A DNA stretch of 64,000 nt from Lachnospiraceae bacterium (GTDB taxonomy: Bacteria; Bacillota; Clostridia; Lachnospirales; Lachnospiraceae), in NCBI GenBank assembly GCA_029053015.1, contig JAIDHX010000043.1, forward strand, positions 1-64,000, in the 5' to 3' direction. Positions within the stretch are counted from its first letter, which is position 1; the number at the start of each line of letters is the position of its first letter. Of this stretch, positions 25,426 to 33,903 are shown piece by piece. Position numbers and translations under genes: made by a program. The notes under the pieces are model-generated. The model saw only the letters and a program-made list of their open reading frames with translations, was not told where the DNA came from and ran no database searches.

Positions 25426-25484
25426 TATAAAAGCCAGTAACGAAATTTTTACTGGCTAATAAAGACAACTGAATAGCAAAAATG

Positions 25485-25592
25485 TCTTCAGGGCAGGGTG
25501 AAATTCCCGATCGGCGGTAAAGTCCGCGAGCGTGAAAACGCTGATTTGGTGAAAGTCCAAAACCGACAGTATAGTCTGGATTTGAAGAAGGT
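25485..25592 (+). ncRNA. FMN riboswitch (RFN element)
   Basis: The conserved core is present in order: TCTTCAGGGCAGGGTGAAAT, TCCCGATCGGCGGTAAAGTC, GCGAGCG, GATTTGGTGAAAGTCCA, ACCGACAGTATAGTCTGGAT and GAAGAAGG. FMN binding should end transcription before ribU. Downstream, GGTGTAT/ATACACC together with GTGTCAAC/GTTGACAT form a long alternative helix. Confidence 0.97.
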
Positions 25593-25688
25593 GTATGGAA
25601 AGTGTCAACGTAGTTTCCACTTTATACATTCTTTTTCTGTCGATTTGCAGATTGCTCTGTTGACATTCTCAATACACCTGAAATTCTA

Positions 25689-25731
25689 ACACTGAAAGAC
25701 ATGCATTGCCTTTCGGTGTTAATTTTTTTAG
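25689..25731 (+). terminator. Riboswitch-controlled terminator
   Basis: AACACTGAAAG pairs with CTTTCGGTGTT across an ACATGCATTGC loop and is followed by AATTTTTTT, just before the AGGAGG of ribU. Confidence 0.85.
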
Positions 25732-25743
25732 GAGGTATTACAA

Positions 25744-26289
25744 ATGAATCATGAAACAAAAAAACTTACAATGATAGGCATGTTATGTGCGGTTGCTTAT
25801 GTGACAGCAGTGGTTGGGCGTATTCCGATTGTGCTTTTTTTGAAATACGACCCCAAGGATATTGTCATAGCAATAGGCGGCATGCTTTTTGGTCCATTTG
25901 CTTCGTTTTCTGTGGCACTGGTTGTGGCGTTGCTGGAGATGTTTACAATCAGTGATAATGGTGTGCTGGGATTTGTAATGAATGTCATTTCAAGCAGTTC
26001 TTTTGCATGTACTGCCGCATTTGTATACAAAAAGAAGCGCAGGCTGTCGGGCGCCGTCATTGGACTTCTTTGTGGCTGGGGGTGTATGATTACGGTAATG
26101 CTGCTTTGGAATTATTTAATCACGCCAATTTATATGGGATGTCCGAGAGAAGAGGTTGTTAAGCTGCTGCTTCCCGCATTTTTGCCTTTCAATTTGATAA
26201 AAGGCGGACTAAATGCAGTAATTACAATGCTTCTGTATAAGCCTGCCATTCAAGCCTTGTCTGTCTGCAAAAAACATATGGGAGCTTGA
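25744..26289 (+). CDS. ribU: Riboflavin ECF transporter substrate-binding subunit
   Basis: 181 residues with six membrane helices, the size of ECF S components. RibU features include an N-terminal KLTMIGMLCAVAYV, then LKYDPKDIVIAIGGMLFGP. The FMN riboswitch in its leader confirms the substrate class. It works with the shared EcfAA'T module, encoded elsewhere. Start ATG 25744 follows AGGAGG. Confidence 0.94.
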   Translation: MNHETKKLTMIGMLCAVAYVTAVVGRIPIVLFLKYDPKDIVIAIGGMLFGPFASFSVALVVALLEMFTISDNGVLGFVMNVISSSSFACTAAFVYKKKRRLSGAVIGLLCGWGCMITVMLLWNYLITPIYMGCPREEVVKLLLPAFLPFNLIKGGLNAVITMLLYKPAIQALSVCKKHMGA

Positions 26290-26402
26290 CTGCATAATCT
26301 GCTGAAAGTAAGCTGGTTTGAAATATGGACACCTCATTTTAGAGATGCTAAAATAATATAAAGTAATGTGTATCGCCGTCACGGTAAAAGGAGGAAACCG
26401 AA

Positions 26403-28571
26403 ATGTGCATAAAACCGCGAAGGAAACAGGTTCTATTGTCTGTTTTGTCAATATTGTTTCTAAGTGCATGCCTGTCGGCCTGCGGCGGGAAAGGAACTAC
26501 CGGCGGCGCAGAAACCGGACAGACAGGACAGGTGGGAACAGAGGCAGAGACAAAAGCGTTTGGAATCGACATGGTGGACAGGTTTAACCTTGAAGATCCG
26601 GAACAGGTCGTCTGCGGGCAGACCTGCATGTGGGCGATTACGACACGGCTGGACAGTTTTATTTACCAGATAGATTACGAAAGCGACGTTAAGGAAATAA
26701 AGGAGATTGAATGGCGGCAGGGCGAGGAGGAGAGCCTTGTCAATATCGCGGAGCGGAAAGGAATACTCTACGCCGAGGTTTATCTGAAAAGGGAAAATGT
26801 TTTTGAAATTCGCAAACAAACCGCAGGCAGCCAATGGAGCACTGTTATGACGGTGAAAGTGGAGAATCCGGAATGGTGCTATGTGGGGAGCGGTCTTTTT
26901 CTGGACAGCAGTGAAAATGTATATCTGATGGGCGGAAATACGGTGACGCGTTTTGGCGAAGGCGGCACGAAGACCGGTGAATACGAGTTGGACGGAAAAG
27001 CCTGCTTTTTCAGGGAGAATGAAGATGGCGTTGTAGAGTGTGTAGCGGCAAAAACAAACGGCATAATGCTGTACGGGCTGGGTGCTGGAAAGGCAGAAGA
27101 AAAATGGACGCTGCAGATTTCTGCCGGAGATGTGAGGGGAATGAAAGGCAATGTGGGCGCTCCCTTGTGCCTGGCAGTCGGAACGGAACTTTTGTTTATC
27201 GACTGGGAGACGGGCGCCTTGCTTGCAAGGACGGATTTACTGCTGGCCGGCGTATCCTCCTGCCTGGCCGGGCGGTATGACGCAAACGCAGAGACTTTGC
27301 GGCTGTACGGAATGGGCGGGCAGAGCGAGAGCAGCGGCAATCTGACATGCAGTCTTTTGAGTGAAAGGGATGCGGCGGCGGAACAGCGGATAGAGCTGGT
27401 GTATGGAACACTTGGAATGTTTAATGCGGATGCGCCTGCAGATATCAGGGCCGCTATCATGGCGTTTAATCAGGAAAATGACAAATACTATGTTACCATT
27501 CGCAACTACTACAGTGAGGAAGATTTGGGAATTACGACCCAACAGCGCTTTCTTGCAGATATGGCTGCCGGAAATGCGCCGGATATTATAGATATTTCAG
27601 CACTGGAAAGCTATTATGAGCCTTTTGTAAATAACGGGTATTTGGAAGATCTGCGACCCTATCTGGAACAGTCGGAATACAAGGATGATATTCTGTGGAA
27701 CGTGCTAAACGCATACGAGGTAGACGGCGGGTTATACCTTTTGGCGCCGCAATTTTATTTTTTCGGTGTGCTGATACATCCGGAATATGCCTGTCCGCTG
27801 GAGGAGTGGAACACGGATACCTTTCTTTCCATGATTGAAGAAAATGGATGGGAAAAGAACATTTACAATATTTATCAGAGCAACCCTTTAAGTCTGCTGT
27901 ATCAGATGTTTGCATGCAGGCAGGGGGAATTTATCAACAAGGAGCAGGGAACGGCATCTTTTGAAACACAGGAATTTATAGATATGCTTGTCCTGTGCAG
28001 AGAATATGCGGAAAACTGTCATACAGAAGAAGATAGCTGGGGGGATGAGTGGAACAATCTGTGTGCGGAGCAGATGTTCAGCTATTTTTATCATTACATA
28101 TTTAATACAGATATTTATGGCAGGGAGTATCAGATTTACGGTTATCCCACATCTGACGGGCAGGTTTATCAGGTTTCCAGTTCGGATAGCTGCGCCATCT
28201 ATGCCGGCAGCGAACACAAGGAGGGTGCGTGGGAATTTTTGGAGAGCCTTTTGAAAGAGGAAAACCAGAAGTTCCATCCCATGGCGCAGGCCGGTGTGCC
28301 AATCCGCCGTTCTGTTTTGGAGAACATGAAGGAAGAGGAGTGGAAAGATGTAACATGCAGAGTGGGGGACGAGATGCTGACAATGTCGGAGGAAGAATAT
28401 CAGATTATAGAAAATGTCGTCTATAACGGCGTGTTTGTTCCCGACCGCATGAATGAAGATATCTGGGATATTATAGAGGAGGAAGCTGCGGCTTATTTTG
28501 CCGGAGACAAGAGCGCGGAGGATGTGGCGCATATTATACAGAGCAGGGTAGGGCTGCTGCTGGCGGAATAA
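26403..28571 (+). CDS. Extracellular solute-binding lipoprotein, probably sugar-related
   Basis: 722 residues, much longer than the usual 400-450. The signal ends in a lipobox (LFLSACLSAC), with Cys23 or Cys27 as the lipidated residue. The family 1 binding-protein fold occupies the second half: AAIMAFNQENDKYYVTIRNY, then RFLADMAAGNAPDIIDISAL. The first half is beta-rich and may be a propeller-like extra domain (repeated strand/turn phrases such as LFLDSSENVYLMGG). No permease or ATPase genes are adjacent. AAAGGAGG precedes the ATG at 26403. Confidence 0.82.
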   Translation: MCIKPRRKQVLLSVLSILFLSACLSACGGKGTTGGAETGQTGQVGTEAETKAFGIDMVDRFNLEDPEQVVCGQTCMWAITTRLDSFIYQIDYESDVKEIKEIEWRQGEEESLVNIAERKGILYAEVYLKRENVFEIRKQTAGSQWSTVMTVKVENPEWCYVGSGLFLDSSENVYLMGGNTVTRFGEGGTKTGEYELDGKACFFRENEDGVVECVAAKTNGIMLYGLGAGKAEEKWTLQISAGDVRGMKGNVGAPLCLAVGTELLFIDWETGALLARTDLLLAGVSSCLAGRYDANAETLRLYGMGGQSESSGNLTCSLLSERDAAAEQRIELVYGTLGMFNADAPADIRAAIMAFNQENDKYYVTIRNYYSEEDLGITTQQRFLADMAAGNAPDIIDISALESYYEPFVNNGYLEDLRPYLEQSEYKDDILWNVLNAYEVDGGLYLLAPQFYFFGVLIHPEYACPLEEWNTDTFLSMIEENGWEKNIYNIYQSNPLSLLYQMFACRQGEFINKEQGTASFETQEFIDMLVLCREYAENCHTEEDSWGDEWNNLCAEQMFSYFYHYIFNTDIYGREYQIYGYPTSDGQVYQVSSSDSCAIYAGSEHKEGAWEFLESLLKEENQKFHPMAQAGVPIRRSVLENMKEEEWKDVTCRVGDEMLTMSEEEYQIIENVVYNGVFVPDRMNEDIWDIIEEEAAAYFAGDKSAEDVAHIIQSRVGLLLAE

Positions 28572-28586
28572 CGGAAATGGAGATAT

Positions 28587-28658
28587 ATGATGGACGAGAG
28601 ACGAACGAAACTTATCATGGCACAAGTTTCGAAAGTTTCGGAGCTGGCAGCGCGGTAA
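28587..28658 (+). CDS. Possible 23-residue peptide between the binding protein and GH13 genes
   Basis: ATGATG follows GGAGATAT, 15 bases after the upstream stop. It encodes a short basic peptide ending AQVSKVSELAAR and then TAA. The end resembles the opening of a LacI-type headpiece, so it may be the relic of a regulator gene rather than a functional peptide. Evidence is the ribosome site and position only. Confidence 0.3.
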   Translation: MMDERRTKLIMAQVSKVSELAAR

Positions 28659-28699
28659 GAAAAAAGGCAAAAAAATGAAACAATCAAGTAGGAAGCGCG

Positions 28700-28751
28700 T
28701 TGACAAATTTTCGCAAAAGTGATATTCTCAAATCACGAAACTTTGCGAAAA
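28700..28751 (+). promoter_or_regulatory. Promoter and operator of the GH13 gene
   Basis: TTGACA (28700-28705), 17-base spacer, TATTCT (28723-28728). A perfect 10-bp inverted repeat, TTTTCGCAAA (28708-28717) and TTTGCGAAAA (28742-28751), brackets the -10 box, with a smaller AGTGAT/ATCACG dyad inside. This suggests a repressor that acts on both sides of the start point; the protein is not encoded here. Confidence 0.65.
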
Positions 28752-28783
28752 ATGAAATATGAATAGAAGGAGAGGAGCTGCGG

Positions 28784-30400
28784 ATGAATCGCGTAAAGAA
28801 AAAGGGGAAAACATTTTGGGCACTGACTGTGATTGGTGTACTGCTCATCGGCTGTCTGGGGGCGTGTGGTAAAAAGGATGACTGGCGCACCAAGGATGTG
28901 CAGGTGATAGACGACAACTACCGCACATGGTATGAGATTTTTGTCTATTCTTTCTGTGACAGCGACGGGGATAAAATCGGAGATTTGCAGGGCGTTATCT
29001 CGAAGCTGGATTATATTGCGGATATGGGCTTCAATGGAATCTGGCTGATGCCCATCATGCCGTCGAATACATATCACAAGTATGATGTCAAGGACTATAT
29101 GAGCATCGATGCGGCGTATGGCACGATGGAGGATTTTGACGAATTGGTGGCTGAGTGCGACAAGCGGGGCATTAAGCTGATCATTGATTTGGTGCTGAAC
29201 CATACCTCTTCGTCTCATCCGTGGTTTGTGGCGGCATGTGATTATTTGAAGGGGCTTGGCGAGGGAGAGGAACCTTCCGCTGAGGAGTGCCCGTATTATG
29301 AGTATTACAATTTTGTCAAGGACGCCCCTCCTTCCAACAACTGGCATCAGGTCGGTTCCACGGACTACTATTATGAGGGCATATTCTGGGGTGAGATGCC
29401 GGATGTAAACTTTGGATGTCAGGCTCTGCGTGAGGAATTTGAAGCCGTTATGAAATTCTGGCTGGATAAAGGCGTCGGCGGCTTCAGGCTGGATGCGGTG
29501 AAGGAGTTTTACAGCGGTGCCGCGGGCAAAAATGTGGAGGTGCTGACCTGGGTAAATGATTATGTCAAATCCATAAAGCCCGATGCTTACATGGTGGGTG
29601 AAGCGTGGGACGGTCTGGCTACCTATGCGCAGTATTATGCCAGCGGGATTGACAGCTTCTTTAATTTTGAATTTGCGGATTATTCCGGCGTTATTGCCAA
29701 AACACTGACATATACCGGAGAGAGCAACAGCGCGCAGGCATACGCAAAGGCTTTGATCAGGGTGCAGAATGCGATACGGGAATATCGGGAGGATGCCATA
29801 GATGCGCCCTTCTTTGTAAACCATGATTTGGGGAGAGGCGCGGGCAGTCTGCGTTATGACGAGCGCAAGATTAAGATGGGCGCCGCATTGAATATTCTGA
29901 TGAGCGGAAGCGCTTTTGTATATTACGGTGAAGAAATCGGCATGACCGGCAGCGGAAAAGATGAAAACAAGCGCGCACCCATGTACTGGTCTGCGGACGC
30001 TTCTGCTGCGGGAATGACCAGAGGACCGCTTGACATGGAGCCGCAGGAAAACAGATTCCCCTGTGCGGAGGAGCAGATAAAGGACTCCACTTCGATATAC
30101 AGCTTTTTTAAAGATACCATTCTGCTGCGCAATCAGAATCCCGAGATAGCAAGGGGAACCGTGGCGCGGCTGGAGGAAATTACGGATTTGGATATCGCCG
30201 CGATTTCCAAGACCTATAACGGAACTACGATATATGTAATTTACAATTTATCCGAGACGGACGAAAAAACGGTAGTGCTGTCTGCGGAACAGTATGGTTA
30301 TTCTGAACTTGCAGGATACCTTACCGTGGATGGAGGCGCAGTGACTCTGGAAGGAGATACGCTTACCCTGCCGTCCTACAGCGTGGCAGTTTTGCGGTAG
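28784..30400 (+). CDS. GH13 alpha-amylase-family lipoprotein
   Basis: 538 residues. Lipobox LGAC with lipidated Cys28, so it is anchored outside the membrane. The GH13 conserved regions are in order: LIIDLVLNHTSSSHPWF, GFRLDAVKEF (nucleophile Asp237), MVGEAWDG (acid/base Glu273) and FVNHDLGRG (Asp348). LQGVISKLDYIADMGFNGIW and the final beta domain are typical of oligosaccharide-acting GH13 enzymes. It should hydrolyse alpha-glucans at the surface, perhaps feeding the binding lipoprotein upstream. The ATG at 28784 follows GAAGGAGAGGAG. Confidence 0.93.
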   Translation: MNRVKKKGKTFWALTVIGVLLIGCLGACGKKDDWRTKDVQVIDDNYRTWYEIFVYSFCDSDGDKIGDLQGVISKLDYIADMGFNGIWLMPIMPSNTYHKYDVKDYMSIDAAYGTMEDFDELVAECDKRGIKLIIDLVLNHTSSSHPWFVAACDYLKGLGEGEEPSAEECPYYEYYNFVKDAPPSNNWHQVGSTDYYYEGIFWGEMPDVNFGCQALREEFEAVMKFWLDKGVGGFRLDAVKEFYSGAAGKNVEVLTWVNDYVKSIKPDAYMVGEAWDGLATYAQYYASGIDSFFNFEFADYSGVIAKTLTYTGESNSAQAYAKALIRVQNAIREYREDAIDAPFFVNHDLGRGAGSLRYDERKIKMGAALNILMSGSAFVYYGEEIGMTGSGKDENKRAPMYWSADASAAGMTRGPLDMEPQENRFPCAEEQIKDSTSIYSFFKDTILLRNQNPEIARGTVARLEEITDLDIAAISKTYNGTTIYVIYNLSETDEKTVVLSAEQYGYSELAGYLTVDGGAVTLEGDTLTLPSYSVAVLR

Positions 30401-30421
30401 TTGTTTGTAAAAGTATTTATA

Positions 30422-30493
30422 AAGCCGGTGAACAGTGGAGAACTTCTGCGGGAAATCCCCGCGGGAAATTCCCGTTGTTTGCCGGCTTGTTTT
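30422..30493 (+). terminator. Terminator after the GH13 gene
   Basis: AAGCCGGTGAAC pairs with GTTTGCCGGCTT around a GC-rich inner region containing CCCGCGGG, and GTTTTAT follows. Confidence 0.7.
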
Positions 30494-30502
30494 ATGCTCT
30501 TG

Positions 30503-30531
30503 TTGCTATTCTGCCGGGCTGTCGGTATAAT
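30503..30531 (+). promoter_or_regulatory. Promoter of the isochorismatase-fold gene
   Basis: TTGCTA (30503-30508), 17-base spacer, TATAAT (30526-30531). The stretch 30490-30552 resembles 37798-37866, upstream of another gene, including TATAATGTATGT. Confidence 0.6.
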
Positions 30532-30632
30532 GTATGTGAAGCGATTTTGAAAGCCGTAAATTGGGGCGGTGACACAGATACTTTTACTTCAGTGAGAAAT
30601 AATTTGAGAGATATGAGAAGGGAGACATTGCT

Positions 30633-31166
30633 TTGATATTATTGGTGATTGATATACAAAAAGGAATAACGGACGAGAGATTATATAATTTTGATAGTTT
30701 TATAAAGAACACAGTTAAAATAATTGAGACTGCCAGACAGAATCATGTTGAAGTAATATATGTTCAGCATGATGACGGACCGGGAACCGGATTTTCTGTC
30801 GGGGATGATGAATTTGAAATTGCTGCGCAGGTTACTCCCATGAAAGACGAAAAGATATATGTCAAAGATATGAATAGTTGTTTTGGGAACAAAGAGCTTG
30901 TAAGTTATTTAGAAGAAAAGAATGAAGATACCTTAATGATTGTCGGCTTGCAGACAAATTTCTGTATTGATGCAACGATTAAATCTGCATTTGAAAGAGG
31001 ATATAAGGTTATTGTGCCAAACGGAGCCAATTCTACTTTTGATAATGATTATATGGATAAAGAAACAACATACAAATATTACAACGAAATGATGTGGCCT
31101 GAGAGATTTGCTGACTGCATTTCGGTAGAGGAAGCTATGGAGAAAATACGTCGTAATGAAAACTAA
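30633..31166 (+). CDS. Cysteine hydrolase, isochorismatase family
   Basis: 177 residues. Catalytic triad pattern: Asp in LLVIDIQKGI, Lys in IYVKDMNSCFG, and Cys in VGLQTNFCIDATI. The family hydrolyses amide or vinyl-ether substrates such as nicotinamide, ureidoacrylate or isochorismate; the substrate is not predictable. The AraC-type regulator overlaps its last 11 bases, so the two are coupled. Confidence 0.88.
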   Translation: MILLVIDIQKGITDERLYNFDSFIKNTVKIIETARQNHVEVIYVQHDDGPGTGFSVGDDEFEIAAQVTPMKDEKIYVKDMNSCFGNKELVSYLEEKNEDTLMIVGLQTNFCIDATIKSAFERGYKVIVPNGANSTFDNDYMDKETTYKYYNEMMWPERFADCISVEEAMEKIRRNEN

Positions 31167-31983
31167 AATGATATACAGACCATTGACGGCAACTCCTTTC
31201 AAATGCAATTCTGCCTATAATGAAATAGAACCATGCCGGATATTGCAGCCTTATGTCAGATGTTTTTGGGGTGGAGAGTATGATTGCCCGGATACAGGAA
31301 CAGATGAATCTTCTGAAATTGTGATTCCGGATACTTGTGTAGATATTATTTATCGCATAGATGATGCGGGTAATATCATCACTTCTGATTTTGTCGGGAT
31401 AAATGACAGGAGTTTTCTCGCTCAAAGCAATAAAAAAACCGGGCAGAAGATTTCGGTGTTTGCCATTCGGTTCTATGCATGGAGTGCCTATGTCTTTTCG
31501 GAGGATTCTTTTGTCGGTACGGTAAATGGGCGATATGATGTCCGAGAAAGATTTAACTGGCTGGATAAAGAACTTCGCAGACAATTATTTGAGTCGAGAG
31601 ACTTGAATGATAGGATTCGATTGACAGAAGCGCTGCTTCTGAAAAAGTTGGAAGCTGCAAGGAAGAACGGAGTGATAGACAGGGTGATTTATGATATTCT
31701 CCGTTCTCAAGGAACGATAGAAATCAATCAGTTATCGAAGGAGAATTTTATAAGCAGCAGACAGATGGAGCGTCTGTTTGGCGAATATATCGGCATTACG
31801 CCCAAGAAATTGAGTAATCTGGTGCGTTATCAATATTTATGGAAGGATATTGTAAGCCAGAGTTCTTTTGATATTACGAATGCGGTTTGTAAATACGGGT
31901 ATACGGATTCGTCGCATTTAATGCGGGAGTTCAAACGCTATCATTCCATGAATATTCGAGAGGCAAGGAAAATGGCTTTTTGA
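31156..31983 (+). CDS. AraC-family transcriptional regulator
   Basis: 275 residues. The C-terminal AraC DNA-binding domain is seen as EINQLSKENFISSRQMERLF, GITPKKLSNLVRYQYLW and KYGYTDSSHLMREFKRYH. The N-terminal 170 residues resemble the DUF6597-type sensing domain (LQPYVRCFWGGEYD). Starts within the preceding hydrolase gene, which it may control. Confidence 0.88.
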   Translation: MKTKMIYRPLTATPFKCNSAYNEIEPCRILQPYVRCFWGGEYDCPDTGTDESSEIVIPDTCVDIIYRIDDAGNIITSDFVGINDRSFLAQSNKKTGQKISVFAIRFYAWSAYVFSEDSFVGTVNGRYDVRERFNWLDKELRRQLFESRDLNDRIRLTEALLLKKLEAARKNGVIDRVIYDILRSQGTIEINQLSKENFISSRQMERLFGEYIGITPKKLSNLVRYQYLWKDIVSQSSFDITNAVCKYGYTDSSHLMREFKRYHSMNIREARKMAF

Positions 31984-32078
31984 TGAAAGATTTTATATAT
32001 GTCGGAAATATACAATACAATCATTCCTGGCCATAGTACAATGGAAATTAAAATAATCAGGAAAGGAAGAAAGAGACT

Positions 32079-32561
32079 ATGAAATTATGTACCACACTGA
32101 TTGCCGTAAGGGATATGGAGCGGTCGCTGCAATTTTATCATGATCTGTTTGAACAGGAGGTAACGCTCGATCTGGGGTGGAACAAAACACTGACCTGCGG
32201 CTTGACTTTACAGGAGCATTTTGATGAACTTGTGGGATTTCCGGCAGAAACAATGAAGTATCACTCCAATACGATGGAGCTCTATTTCGAGACGGAAAAC
32301 TTTGATGAATTTCTTGCCTGCCTTCGCAAATACCCTGATGTGGAGCTGCTGCATGAGCCGAAAACATTCTCCTGGCTGCAAAGGGGTGTGCGCATATTTG
32401 ATCCGGACGGGCATTTAATTGAAGTATCGGAAAGCATGTATTCGGTAGCGAGCAAACAATTTCAGCAGGGAAAAAGTGTTGCGGAAACAGCCGAGTTGAT
32501 CAAACATCCGCGGCATGTAGTCGAGGAATGGTTCGAGGAATACCAATCAAGAAAACACTGA
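32079..32561 (+). CDS. VOC family protein (glyoxalase-like)
   Basis: 160 residues. Opens TTLIAVRDMERSLQFYHDLF and closes GVRIFDPDGHLIEVSESM, the two halves of a VOC domain. A C-terminal helix-turn-helix-like extension (SVAETAELIKHPRHVVEEW) is unusual and could bind DNA or a partner. Metal-bound dioxygenase, isomerase or antibiotic-binding roles are all possible. GGAAAGGAAG precedes the ATG. Confidence 0.82.
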   Translation: MKLCTTLIAVRDMERSLQFYHDLFEQEVTLDLGWNKTLTCGLTLQEHFDELVGFPAETMKYHSNTMELYFETENFDEFLACLRKYPDVELLHEPKTFSWLQRGVRIFDPDGHLIEVSESMYSVASKQFQQGKSVAETAELIKHPRHVVEEWFEEYQSRKH

Positions 32562-32625
32562 CAAAATGATATTTCAAATACGCATTGCCGCCGGCTTGAC
32601 CCGTGGTATGCAGAGAGAGGGAAAA

Positions 32626-33054
32626 ATGAATAAAAAAATTGAAGTAATACCATATCTGTCTTTTAACGGTAATTGTGAGGAGGCACTTAAGACTTATATT
32701 GAGGCCTTTGGCGGCGAGATTTATGGTATGTCCCGTTGGTCCGAGGATACGTTCGAGGTAACGCCGGAGCAGATCGGTAAGGTGATGCACGTGGAGTTTT
32801 CGTTGGGAAATACGCATATGGCGGCGGGGGATAATTTTGATTGTGCGGCGGTGAATCCGGGTATAAAGCTGATGATCCATATGGATTCGGAGGAGGAGGC
32901 GTTGCATACCATATCCGTACTGGCGGAGGGCGGAATCGTACTTTCCCCGCTAAGGCCCCATCCAAAGCCGGATGACGGTGGTTGCGGTTCTGCCATAAAG
33001 GATCGTTTTGGCTATACATGGTTCATTACCTGCCCGAATCCGGCTAAACAGTAG
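32626..33054 (+). CDS. VOC family protein, PhnB-like
   Basis: 142 residues from the ATG at 32626, preceded by GAGAGGGAAAA; the longer frame begins without a site. PhnB/3-demethylubiquinone-like pattern: IPYLSFNGNCEEALKTYIEA, FGGEIY, HVEFSLGNTHMAAGD and DRFGYTWFITC. Probably a small-molecule binding or modification protein. Confidence 0.85.
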   Translation: MNKKIEVIPYLSFNGNCEEALKTYIEAFGGEIYGMSRWSEDTFEVTPEQIGKVMHVEFSLGNTHMAAGDNFDCAAVNPGIKLMIHMDSEEEALHTISVLAEGGIVLSPLRPHPKPDDGGCGSAIKDRFGYTWFITCPNPAKQ

Positions 33055-33178
33055 GACATAAATTTAGGGAGCTATAAGGTGTTCACTGGTTGATTTGCGA
33101 ATAAAGGAGACAGACAGGGCTTGCAGATTGGTTTGAATGATGCTGCAACCATCCAAAACTGAATATTGTTTACAGAGC

Positions 33179-33215
33179 AGGATACCTTTTTTACAAGATG
33201 GTATCCTCTTTTTTG
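33179..33215 (+). terminator. Terminator after the VOC genes
   Basis: AGGATACC (33179-33186) pairs with GGTATCCT (33200-33207), followed by CTTTTTT. Confidence 0.85.
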
Positions 33216-33254
33216 GATATGTCTACACAGTTGTGTGAACTTTTATCAGACGAG

Positions 33255-33324
33255 TTGACATTGGCGAACATGAATGCTATAATAGCTAATACAATTAACC
33301 AAATTAGAGAAAGGATTAGCTATT
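33255..33324 (+). promoter_or_regulatory. Promoter and operator of the TetR-CPBP operon
   Basis: TTGACA (33255-33260), 17-base spacer, TATAAT (33278-33283). A perfect 10-bp inverted repeat, AATAGCTAAT (33281-33290) and ATTAGCTATT (33315-33324), runs from the -10 box to the base before the ATG. It is the likely autoregulatory site of the TetR protein. Confidence 0.78.
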
Positions 33325-33903
33325 ATGAAAGTGGGTTTAGATAAAACAACGATTATAGAAATGGCAGCTAATATGGCAGACGCGAGGGGTATTGCTAATG
33401 TAACTCTGAAAGTGTTAGCGGCAGAATTGGGCGTAAAACCTCCATCTTTATACAAGCATTTTAATGGCGGACTTGATGAACTAAATAAAGAACTTATGCT
33501 GTACGGTTGGCGTTCTTTAGAAACCGAAATCACAAAAGCCGCCATAGGTAAGGCGAAAGATGATGCAATAATGGCTATATGTTATGCTTATCGTAATTTT
33601 TCTGCCGAGCATAAGGGATTGTTTGAAGCTATGCAATGGTACAATATGTATCAGTCAGAGGAACATTTGCAAGCGACACAAGGCTTGGTGTCTGTTTTTT
33701 TTCAAGTCCTTGATTCCTATGAATTAAATGAGGAGCAAAAAGTGCATATTGTGCGTATGTTTCGGGGATTTCTGCAAGGTTTTTCTTCCATTGAAAGCCA
33801 TGGTGGATATGGAAACCCACTATCCATAAATGACAGCTTTGATTTTGCACTGAAAACAATACTGAATGGTATTCATGATTTGCAGGGAGAAGTGGAAAAA
33901 TGA
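33325..33903 (+). CDS. TetR-family regulator with WHG-type C-terminal domain
   Basis: 192 residues. The N-terminal HTH reads NVTLKVLAAELGVKPPSLYK, then HFNG. The C-terminal part with MVRMFRGFLQGFSSIESHGG matches the TetR_C/WHG ligand domain. It ends by overlapping the start of the CPBP protease gene by 4 bases, so it should control that gene. Confidence 0.9.
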   Translation: MKVGLDKTTIIEMAANMADARGIANVTLKVLAAELGVKPPSLYKHFNGGLDELNKELMLYGWRSLETEITKAAIGKAKDDAIMAICYAYRNFSAEHKGLFEAMQWYNMYQSEEHLQATQGLVSVFFQVLDSYELNEEQKVHIVRMFRGFLQGFSSIESHGGYGNPLSINDSFDFALKTILNGIHDLQGEVEK

